Assembly (NCBI GenBank): GCA_001600175.1
Contig: BCJC01000003.1
Coordinates: 1,798,001 to 1,862,000, forward strand
DNA length: 64,000 nt
Source of the DNA: Erythrobasidium yunnanense
Taxonomy: Eukaryota; Basidiomycota; Cystobasidiomycetes; Erythrobasidiales; Erythrobasidiaceae
Reading direction: 5' to 3'
Part shown: one piece after another, positions 34,629 through 44,714 of the stretch
Layout: every line of letters begins with the position of its first letter
Numbering within the stretch: position 1 is the first letter of the stretch
The notes under the pieces: generated by a model
Told to the model about the DNA's origin: nothing
The model's input: only the letters and a program-made list of their open reading frames with translations
Database searches by the model: none
Program-made: the position numbers and the translations under genes

Positions 34629-37600
34629 ATGCACCAGTATCAACAGCACCAGTATCCTGGTGCGGGTACTAGCGGTGTGCCAGCGCCAGCGCCAGCAGGC
34701 TACCCGTCATCTTCGTACCCTCAAAACGGCCATCAGCAGCTGCAGCCAGGCGCAGCAGGGTCGCCTTATCCTCCTCAGAATGCGTATGACCAGCGACCTG
34801 CGCCATCACCGCAGCCCTACTACGGTGCTCCTGCGCCAGGCGCTTCTGGGTACCCTGCACCAGCACCGCCGAATTACCAGCAACCTCAGCATCAACAGCC
34901 GCAGCAGCCTGCTTACTACAATCAACCACCTCCAGTAGTGCAACAGCAGCCTCCACCGCCTCCATTACCATACAACCTCGGCTCTGATCCCAGTGTTTTC
35001 AAAAATTACTACTCAAACGAACTTCGCCAACTGACCTTCAACTCCAAGATCATCATCAACAACCTGACCAGTCTTGCCGGTGATCATGCTCAGAGAATGG
35101 CCCCAATTGTTGCACAGTGCATCGAAGACCATATTAGACAGGTGAGATCAGCTTCGCACGATCGTTTCTCTTTGTTCTCGCGCAATCCAGCCACTTTCGA
35201 TTCATATGTGTGCATACTGCAACTCGATGAAAGCCAGCAGCTCTATAACGGAGATGTCGCTAGACTGCAGACTGTTCCCGCTTAAATGCAGCATCAGCCC
35301 AGGTCTCGCGGCCAAAGCACAAGCACAAGCACAAGATATGGAAGTAGTCGCCAGCGTGCACAATCGCAGATGTGCCTGGCCAATACGAAGGCAGATCGCG
35401 GGAGTAAGAGGCAAAGTCACAGTGAAGACCGCTAGAACAGTCCGCATTCTCGACACAGGCTTCGTCAATGCAAGAACCAGATAGCTAGAACAAGTAGCAG
35501 CCGTAGCCGTAAGTGCTTCTTGTACCGAAAGAGTCAATCTAGGCTAATCTGATCGTTCCATCTTGTCACCCTTCAATTTTCCTTTCGCATCGCGACCGTC
35601 TAACCTCTATCTGTTGTGTTGTTAGCTCATAGCTCATATTGCTCAGCGCGACGGTTTCCTGCGTTCTCCTGGGTCTGCATCTGCTGTCATTAGCAAGCGG
35701 CTAGATGATCAGATTAGGAGCGTTGATCCAGCTCAAGGACCATAACGGTTGCTGCGAAGCTTGCCAATCTGACTTCTAAGAAGACCAAACGCACCGTTTT
35801 CTGCTTGTCGCGAGACTTCGGCTGTCCCTCCGTCCCCTCCTCTCTACAGCATCCAATAGTCGGATCTGAATTGACAGCTGACATACTCCTACTTCCACCT
35901 TCTCCTCCATCTCTCATTTCTTACCATTCTGCACTTCATCGGTACAGACTCCTCCGAGCATCAAGCTCCCTCCCTTATATCTCCTAGATTCGATATGCAA
36001 GAACATTGGCCCTCCTTACACCACTCTCTTCGCGCGGACAATAGACAGAATTATTCTGACAGCTTACCGGTACGCTTCCTTCGCTGAGCGCCGCTGCTTT
36101 ACGGTGGTGAGGCACCGTTCTAGTCTATAACTCATGCCTTGTATACTATTCTTTTGACTCCATAGGGAAGTAGACGGCGCTACGAAGCTCAAGCTAGACG
36201 AGTTGATTGGAACATGGCGGAATGGCGGAAGAGACGGCGGCGAGCTATTCAAGTTACCTCCTGATGCGCCATTCGGTACACCGCCGCCTCAAAGAGTCAT
36301 CGAAGAAGCACTGTACGGGCGGCCGCAAGCGCCAATGCAAGCGCCAATTCCAGCTCCTACACCCCAGGCTGCATACCAGAATCCTCTTTCTCCACCAGTT
36401 CAAGCGCCACCTATGCCTCTTCCGCCTAATCTCCTTCCTCAGCAACAACAGGCCTACGGAGCGCCTCAAGCGCATACGCCGCAACCGCCTTCGATGCCAA
36501 TTCCCCCAACACCCAATCAAGCAGGGCCAGCGACAAATCTCGAAAAAGCAGCAGTGCTTTACGAGCTCAGGAAGTTGCTCAGTCTGAGGCGCGAGCATGC
36601 CAATGCGAATCCAGCCGACCGAAACAATCACGATCAGATTGCGACTCTTATGCAGGTAAGCTGATACTGCGTCAGAAAGAAAGCCCTCACAGAATGCTCA
36701 CTGATGCTGTCTCGTACATCTTAGCTGGAGCAGCTGGTACAGAACTCCAACCTTGGCTCGCCTCAACTGATGCAGATTCGAGATCAGCTAGCGCGATTAG
36801 CCCCTCCTCAGGCAGCCAGACTAGCGACACCTCCCGTTCATCTCCGACAAGAGGGCTTGTTAGATGGTGATGGACGTTCTGCAAAGAGACAGCGTCTTGT
36901 GTCGCCGCCTTCTCCCGCTCGAGCTCTTTCACCCAACTCGGCTGCTATCACTGCGACGCCCATGGCAGCTCTCGGCAGCCTGCTACATCCCGATATACTT
37001 CGAAGTGCTTCATCGCAGGCAATGCGCATGTCTGCGACTCCTCAGCCTGCAGTAGCTCCAATTCCACTTCCACCTTTCATGGCACAGCATGCGCCTCAGA
37101 TTGCTCCTCCCATCGTCGCTCCCATTCCTTCCATGCCTGCTCTCGATGCGAATCTTTTATCATCCTTAGCCACTGCTCCAGTGATCCCAAATGCGGCGGA
37201 AGCCGTTCAAGCGCAAGAGAAGGTAGCCAACGAGCGTGCTCTAGGCGCTTACGATCAACATCGACTGCACTACCATGTTCGCCTACTCAATAGCGATGTT
37301 GCGAGGTACAGACCTGGCTCGCATGCCTTGCTCTATGAAGCTATGCCTCTGCGTTGCAAGCAATGTGGAAATCGCTACCTAGACTGTCCATCGGGGAATG
37401 CCAGATTAGCGAAAGATCTCGACAGGCATCTGAGAATATCGAGGAGATATAACGATGGAGTTGGAGCTCAAAGAGCTGTCGGGCGAAGCTGGTTTGCACT
37501 GGAAGAGGTGGGTCGGTGCGACTCCGTCGATCTACGTACAAGCTGACGTCGCCTTCATTTACAGGAATGGGTGTTACCTGCACATGCTATTCAGCCATCA

Positions 37601-37843
37601 GAAGCTGTCATCAAGACTGAAGAGGCCAAGAAGGCGGCAGCAGCAACAGCCGAGATCTTGAACAAGTTTGTTCCGGTGCCCGCTTCTGCAGCTACAGACG
37701 AAGAGATACGACACTGTCCAATCTGCAAAGAAGAGTTTAAGAATGAATACAGTGAAGAAGAGGAGGATTGGATCTGGCGCAACACAGTAGAGGTTGATGG
37801 CCGGATATACCATGCGAGCTGCAAAGCTGAGCAAGGAGAATAA
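34629..37843 (+). CDS. PCF11: Pcf11, cleavage/polyadenylation factor CF IA subunit
   Basis: Introns 35142-35947 (806 nt), 36070-36165, 36656-36724 and 37508-37564 give about 728 aa. A Gln/Pro-rich leader precedes the CID domain, here after residue ~115 (LRQLTFNSKIIINNLTSLAG, then KLPPLYLLDSICKNIGPPYT and KLKLDELIGTWRNGG). A Pro-rich middle follows. The C-terminal zinc modules are clear: MPLRCKQCGNRYLDCPSG, WFALEEEWVLPAHA, HCPICKEEF and WRNTVEVDGRIYHASC. Pcf11 binds the Ser2-phosphorylated RNA polymerase II tail and couples 3'-end cleavage to termination. Joining across the giant intron is supported because HIRQ and TPPSIKLPPLYLL are contiguous in the CID fold. Confidence 0.93.
35142..35947 (+). 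other. Giant (806-nt) intron of PCF11
   Basis: Donor GTGAGA and acceptor GGTACAG. The flanking exons encode contiguous parts of the CID domain. Inside lie a GCACAA-type triple repeat near 35320, Arg/Ser-rich open sequence and an internal GTAAGT donor at 35509. No snoRNA boxes could be confirmed by eye. Confidence 0.7.
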
Positions 37844-38002
37844 TGTTCAAGCATAGTATCCAAGTCATCACCACAATGTATATTTCATGCAAACTTGGCT
37901 TCATGTGGTGCCCTTTCTTCTCTTCTTCCCCGGAGTCCAAAGTAACCGGTCTGCTTTGGGTTGTCCTTTGCTTGACCTTAGATCTACTCAATCCAGTCCA
38001 GC

Positions 38003-39461
38003 ATGAGTGTTCCAGTATCAAAGTTCTTAAAGCAGCCTCGCAAGGTCGCAGTCATTGGCTGTCCGTTCTCTGTATGTCAGCGTTTCTGGACACCGGCTGT
38101 TCGGGCTGAGACTTGGCCTTTGTTTTCCTGGCACTTCCTCTGCTAGGGTGGTCAGCCGCGCTCTGTATGTTCTGTCCTGGATGTCATGCGAGCCTGTCCT
38201 GATGGTCTGGTCTTCTTAGGGAGTCGATGAAGGTCCCTTGCGCATCATCGAAGCCGGACTTCTGGACGACATCAAGACTCTGGGATGGGATGTTGACTTT
38301 GACGAGCATCACAAATTCAGTCCTCTTGATGAAAAGGATGATCCGCCTATTGGCATCATGAAGCGACCTCGTTTAGTGTGAGCAGGAACGAAAAGCAGTT
38401 GGAGGACTATGTTTGGGCTAACCCTTTCACCTATTAGGTCGCAAGTCAACGAGAAGGTAGCAGAGTCTATCCATAAGGCTGCTGGAGCTGGAAGCCTGGT
38501 CCTAACGCTCGGCGGCGATCACTCCTTGGTAAGGAACCTCGCTGCCTAGACGTACTTAAGAGCTAATGCAGCATTCCTAGGCGATGGGTACCGTCAGCGG
38601 TACCTTCAGACAATACCCTGACGCCTGCTTGCTCTGGATTGACGCACATGCTGTAAGTACTTCCGTTCCGTAGCTCCAGCATATACTGACGCGAATATGC
38701 AGGATATTAATACACCGGAAACTACGGTATATGCTGTTCTTCCCTGTCGTCATTACTTCGCTGAAGAGTCTGCTACAGGACAGCGGGAACTTACATGGCT
38801 GCCCAGTTTCCTTCTTGATGGGTCTGCCAGGAACGGATGTACCCGAGTTCAGCTGGATCAAACCAGTTCTCAAGCCCGAGAGAATAGCCTATATTGGCTT
38901 GCGAGACGTCGATGCTGGCGAAAAGAAGATCTTGCGCGAGAACAGTAAGTACCTCTTGCTTTCGCTTACATAATCCATCCTCATCTGCATTCTCGCTTGC
39001 AGAGATCAAGGCTTTCTCGATGTATGACGTCGACAAGTACGGCATCGGCAAAGTTGTCGAGATGGCTCTCGATGCTGTCAATCCAAACCGCGATAGACCC
39101 ATCCATCTCAGCTTCGATGTGGATGCGTGCGATCCCAGCGTCGCTCCCTCCACGGGCACTCCTGTCCGGGGAGGCCTTACTTTCAGAGAAGCGCACTACA
39201 TTATGGAGTCGATCGCTGAGACAAACCTGCTTGTCTCGCTGGATATCATGGTGAGTCGGCTAGGTGTTCCCATTTGCCTTACTGATTTACATGGTTGCGT
39301 TTTCAGGAGGTCAATCCTACATTGGCAGCTACACAGCAAGAAGTAGATGCTACCGTCAATATCGGCCGAAGCTTGGTCAGATCAGCCATCGGTAAGTCGC
39401 GAGATCCTTCCCAGGCCTCGAAAGCTAATACAGCCTTTTCCTAGGTGAAACACTGCTATAG
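38003..39461 (+). CDS. CAR1: Arginase
   Basis: Ten exons; introns 38072-38146, 38165-38219, 38378-38437, 38529-38580, 38653-38702, 38727-38778, 38945-39002, 39251-39306 and 39392-39444 give 315 aa, the usual length. Mn-binding and catalytic motifs are complete: [54 protein letters not shown] and SLDIMEVNP. It hydrolyses arginine to ornithine and urea in the cytosol. Exon 2 is only 18 nt and encodes GGQPRS, which completes the family's PFSGGQPRSGVDEGP loop. It lies 160 bp downstream of PCF11 on the same strand. Confidence 0.95.
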
Positions 39462-39708
39462 AAGTAGATCACGATAGAGCACGTACATACCAAATCAGCA
39501 TACCAATGTCGTTAGCCAATATTCGTAGTGCTTGACAGCAATGCATCGCGTCGTCATTCTCTGTCGCACATATACATAGAGAGAAGGAATAATCAGAATC
39601 TTCCTTTGTCGAAGCCAGAAACAGTACCGGCTCAGACCTGTTTCAGCTTGCCTCCGCTTCCCCACCAGCTTTGTCTGAACAGCTTCGCACTCTCGGCACC
39701 ATGCTATC

Positions 39709-41221
39709 ATGAGCAATGTTGGAGGGACAGCTCTCCCAACGCGACCTACGTCGCCCATGCGGCTGTACCGCTCCAGACGAGATGCTGCTCGCAAGTCAGT
39801 GTTGGAGCAGTACAATATCTTGGGCTTTCTGGCTTCGGGAACGTATGGACGAGTCTACAAAGCGAGCTTGAAGTCGGATCACAACCAGCTGTATGCCATC
39901 AAGAAGTTCAAACCGGACAAAGAGAGCGATGCGAACGGCCCAATCTATACCGGCATATCGCAAAGTGCTTGTCGCGAGATTATGGTGTGCTTGTTCACAC
40001 TTTTGGAACGTAGAAGTATGTTCTGACGCGCTGTCCAGCTCAACCGCGAACTCAGTCATCCAAATGTGACGGCACTGTCGCAAGTCCTGCTGGAAGACCG
40101 ATGCATCTACATGGCTTTTGAATATTGCGAGCACGACTTTCTTCAGATCATCCATCAGCACAGCACGACGAGAACCTCCATATCCCTTCCTACGCTCAAG
40201 TCGCTTCTCTGGCAACTGCTCAATGGCTTGGTGTATCTACATGACAATTGGGTTATCCATCGTGATCTGAAGCCAGCCAATATCCTTGTCACATCCAATG
40301 GGACTGTACAGATCGGCGACTTGGGTCTAGCGAGGATCTATCAATCGCCGTTACAGTCTCTCTGGACAAGCGATAAAGTCGTAGTCACAATCTGGTATCG
40401 TCCCCCGGACCTCTTGCTAGGCGCACGGCACTACACGACCGCAGTGGATGTATGGAGTGTAGGGTGCATTTTCGGCGAGCTCATTGCGAACCGACCGATG
40501 TTCAAGGGTGAAGAAGCGAAACCAGAAGCGATAAATTCTGGTGTCATGGCTGTAGGACAGCCTAAGAAAGTTGGAGGCGTGCCTTTCCAGAGGGATCAGC
40601 TTCTCAAGATCTTCGAGATTATGGGCTCGCCAACTCGTAATCGCTACCCGTCTATCAACGATCTTCCAGACGCAAAGAACTTGCCTTCACTCCCCAACTA
40701 TCCAACGAACAAGCTTTTCAATTGGTATGCTGAAAGAGCGCCCGCAGGAAGTATGGCAGGAAGCGCCTCTGCAGGTTTTGACCTCCTGAGTCTGCTGCTC
40801 AACTACGATCCGAATACTCGAATCTCCGCAAGGAAGGCACTGATGCACCATTGGTGGAATGAAGAGCCAAAGGTGCAAGATTGTCGCAATTCTTGGGTCA
40901 TCGGCAGCTATCCGTTGCGAAGAGGTAGATTGCGCCATCTCTGTCAGCCGATATTCATCAAGTGTTAACAATGTTTCTTTTCGCTGCGACACAGTCACTC
41001 ACGATGATTCTGATCCCAAGCTCAATGCGGCTGCGGCTCAGAATGCTCATTTGGCAAGCCATGTTCTTCGCGCACATACAGTGTCCGCTGCCAGTGCTGC
41101 TGCATTGCGAGTGCCGACTGGAGGTGCCGCACCGGGAAGTGCGACTAATGCTGGCTCTCACGGTCCTGGACACGGTGTGATCGCGCAGCCTGCTAGTAGG
41201 AAGAGGAGCCGTCTGGAGTAG
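39709..41221 (+). CDS. SSN3: Cyclin-dependent kinase 8 (Mediator kinase Ssn3/Srb10)
   Basis: Introns 39985-40038 and 40925-40994 give 462 aa. Kinase motifs: GFLASGTYGRVYKA (P-loop), AIKKFKPDKE (lysine), SACREIMLNRELSHPNV (the SMSACRE-like C helix of CDK8), HRDLKPANILV, GDLGLARIYQSPLQSL with the DLG variant of DFG, VVTIWYRPPDLLLGARHYT and DVWSVGCIFGEL. These residues separate CDK8 from other CDKs. The kinase pairs with cyclin C in the Mediator head-regulating module. The tail is Ala/Gly-rich and low complexity, ending in a basic RKRSRLE. Confidence 0.94.
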
Positions 41222-41555
41222 GCTACTTAGATTCATTGTTGCTTGTATCATAATTTGCACAATAATAAGACAGGGATGATGGCCCAGTCGCGCTTCCAAC
41301 GATAGGCATTGGCCAACCCCCTGCCGAGCTGTTGATTTGAGCTGATGAGCATGTTGCTACGTGTAATTGTCTAAGTCTATCAGGATATGCGCCAGCTTCT
41401 GTGACAACTTGCACGTATCGACACGTTCTGCCCGGCGCGCCTGTTTCTTCCCGTCCAAATCGCAATATCAACAAAACATCGACACGAAGTGCTAGATCTT
41501 TAGTTAGCCTCTTACCTGACTGCTGTCACATCGAGGTCTGAATCACCCAGCGAAC

Positions 41556-43262
41556 ATGTCGCGCGACTCTCCAGTACGGTTGCCCGCTGAACTTGCTGGC
41601 CAAAAGCTAATGATTTTGGAGCTACCAGGCGGACAGCAGCGAGAAGGAGAACACGCCAGCTGGCAAATCCATGCGAAGAAGCTCGACGAGCAAGAATAGA
41701 GCGAAACAGCCGCAGCAAGCAACGCGCGTAGATAGCGCGAGCGACGCCGACGAAATGCAGATTGACAAGCAGCCTGCAAGCCAGGCAGCAGCGAATGGCA
41801 ACGAGCAAAATGATGACAACAATGATGATGATGAAGAGATGGAGACTGCTGCCTCAAGGCGCCGAAAGAGCAAAGGCAAAGCATCCAGTCGGAGCCGGCA
41901 GCAAGAAGAGGAGCCAGAAGAACAAGATGGGCCAAACGACCAGGATGAGCAGCAAGACGAAGAGCAAGAGCAAGATGAACAGGGTCAATATGACCCAGAT
42001 CAGCGTGAGAAGCTGTCCGCGTGCATAGACAGACTCTGCCTGACGCGCCTAATCTGCCCAGCTTTGGACGAGAAGCGCAAGATTAGAAAGGAATACAGAG
42101 ATTTAACTTCGAATCTGAATGGTAGGCTGTCAGCCCGCCTCAACTGACCCGTCCGTAAGTGCTGACGAGACATTGTGCTATCCACAGCCGAACGCGCTCG
42201 CGATCCAGAGGCGCTTACTGCAGCCCGTATCACAGAAGGGATAGCAACAGCCGATAGGTTTTTCTCGACAGTCAAGAATCCTGCGGAAGCTATTCTAGAC
42301 TCGCAATTCCTCATGGTCACTTCTGAAGTAGCTATGAACCAAGCTCGGAAGCTCAAGATAGGGGGCGACTACTTCGATACGGATGATTTCCTCAACAAGA
42401 TCAAGATTGTCGTGTCTGGCGCTGCTGTACGACGCGTGCCGGGATCGCAGAATCGTAGACGGCGCAACGCGTCGGATGACGAAGACGACGAGGAGTATGC
42501 AGGTACCCGAGATCCTGTCGTAGGGTGGGACTCGATTGGCAAACTTGCGACACGGCACACCCTGCGCGTACCACCCATCGATTTCATGTGAGTTTTAGCG
42601 ATCTGGAGTTGACTCACAAGCGCTTAACGTGCTTTCCGCAGGCTGGGACCGATTGCGATACCGCAAAAGAAGAAAGTGCAGAAGAAGCAGCGCGTCCAAC
42701 AAGCTAGACTGAAGGAATCTGACAGAGTGCAAGCGAAAGAGGTATGTGACCGAAGCGAGTCAAGCGTCCATTCTGTACTGACTAGCCTATGCTCAGCTCG
42801 ATCATACCGACATTCAAGCGGAAGTACAGACTACCGAGCTCGTTCGAAAGGTCTGCGACATTCTGGAGAAGGAGGGCGTTGGAACGGGAGTCAGCTTCTT
42901 CAAGTTCTTCATTAATCCCGAAAGTTTTACACAAACAGTAGAGAATCTTTTCTACATCTCTTTCCTCGTCAAAGACAGGAAAGCGAGCATAGAGTACAAC
43001 GACGAGCAGGAGCCGATTATATGTGAGCTCGGCAAACACTCAAAAGCATCGCAATCGTTCTTATGCTGATTTCGCAGCAATTCCAGATGCATGCGAGCCG
43101 CCGAACGAGGAGGACCGTTCAGAAGGCATTAAGGCTAGACAGCTCGTTATGGAACTCGATAAGCAGATGTGGCGCGATGCTATCGAGGCATACGACATCA
43201 CTAAGCCTATGATTCCAACAAGAGAGTATCAGGAACGAGTGAGGGGAAAGTGGTATGGTTGA
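41556..43262 (+). CDS. NSE4: Nse4, SMC5/6 complex kleisin
   Basis: Introns 41574-41628, 42122-42187, 42588-42641, 42742-42796 and 43023-43077 give 473 aa. After an acidic, Gln/Glu-rich N-terminus come Nse4 blocks: EKRKIRKEYRDLTSNLNAE, DPEALTAARITEGIATAD, DSQFLMVTSEVAMNQARKL, FDTDDFLNKIKI and the C-terminal winged-helix NPESFTQTVENLFYISFLV, KDRKASIEYNDEQEPII. Nse4 is the kleisin that joins the SMC5 and SMC6 heads, required for recombination repair. Exon 1 carries just six codons (MSRDSP). It lies about 330 bp downstream of SSN3 on the same strand. Confidence 0.92.
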
Positions 43263-43609
43263 AGGGCGTCTGCTTCAGCTGCTGTACACCATTCGTTCGC
43301 TTTCCATCAGTAGGTAGGACTATTCTGCGCTTCTCCTGTTGTTTTAGTACCTACTTCCTGTCGTGTTATAAGCGCTCTTTCGTCACTATGAAGCGGTCCA
43401 GTCTATAGTCTCTGACTTTCCATGCACTTTACAGCTCCGAGCTTTCCGCTCTTTGACTTACGGTATTTTGCATCGCACTCGCTTTATACTACATGTTCCG
43501 GAGATCTAGACAAGAGCAGCGACCCTAAGAGTAGCGACCCTGGAGTACAGAAGCTCGCGTCCGAATTACGTGTCTTCTTTCGACAATTTGACGAGGCACA
43601 ATCTTTCTT

Positions 43610-44570
43610 ATGGACTACTACGTCTTCGGGTGAGGGCAACATGCAAGAGCATACGATTCTAGGCTGATGGAGCACCGCAGATATGGCTGTAAGAAGCTCA
43701 AGACAGCTTCTCCTGGTCTGATTCGGTCACGGCTGATGTTCGCCCAACATGGTGCTTGACTGTTCCTTCAAGAAGCTTTGATATGGAAGCCTCCTCCTCA
43801 TATTGCTGAACGAATACCTGGCTATATCTCTGGCTTCTCCCGGCGCTTCGCCCGTGCGCGATCTAACTATCTATTCCTACGCAATTGAAAAGTGACCTGT
43901 TCTATCCATCTCCATAGAAAGTTCACATGACCACAGAGGTACTGAAGAGCACCCTGGGGTAGTCGCTACCCTAGTGACAGCCAAAGACTGGCATGAGCTT
44001 CCAGACGCCGATGACCTGCCAGACGGAGATCTCGTCTGGGGTGTTGCGTATAAGATACACCCAGAGTATGCAGAAGAAGTTAAAGCGTATCTGGATCACC
44101 GGGAAAAGGACGGTTTCACAATAGCATCGGTCGATGTCTGCAATATCGTAAATGGGAACGAGCAAGTGGTAGTCCGAGGTGTAAGTCCTGATCACCAAGC
44201 GAAGATTTTGCATAGCTAACGCTTCTATGTAGGCGCAGGTGAGCGTTTCTCGAGCTCAAAAACATTTAGGATGCTTCGCTTAGGTAGACAAATTTCAACA
44301 GACCTACGTGGGTCTGCGCGAGAACCCTTCTTTCTTCGGTCCAAAGCCCTTAGATGAGCTGGCTGACATCATACATAGAGCGGAAGGCCGTAAGTGCACG
44401 ACTTCAGTGAAGATGTGGCTTGCTAAGCAGCTCTTCCAGCATCTGGGAAGAACTCTGAGTACCTATACAAACTGCACGAAGCTGTGGCCAAGCTGTGTCC
44501 ATCTTCAACGGATGTATACTTAGACGAGCTGAGCAAGCGGGTACATAAGCTAGACAGCGCGAATGCCTAA
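43610..44570 (+). CDS. GCG1: ChaC-type glutathione gamma-glutamylcyclotransferase
   Basis: Seven coding exons: 43610-43629, 43681-43688 (8 nt), 43776-43853, 43918-44180, 44233-44238 (6 nt), 44302-44389 and 44440-44570, together 197 aa with all phases consistent. The product shows MDYYVFGYGSLIWKPPP, IPGYISGFSRRFAQSSHDH, GTEEHPGVVATLV, VWGVAYKIHPEYAEEVKAYL, DHREKDGFT (catalytic Glu in the YxxxREK-like loop) and YVGLRENPSFFGP. ChaC/Gcg1 enzymes split cytosolic glutathione into 5-oxoproline and Cys-Gly. The 8-nt exon supplies the YGS of the substrate-binding YGSL motif; without it the motif cannot be formed. The 6-nt exon adds Ala-Gln where the family has Ala-Leu. Confidence 0.88.
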
Positions 44571-44714
44571 TGAGCAGGCAGCCTGCCAAATTTTGGAGTA
44601 ATAGATTGCTTGCATAAAGCATACGGACGGACAATGAAGTCTAGTACAAGTCTAGGGAACTTCGATGGCATATTATGGAAAACCTTAGAATGAGAACATT
44701 TGGAAGTTGCGAAT

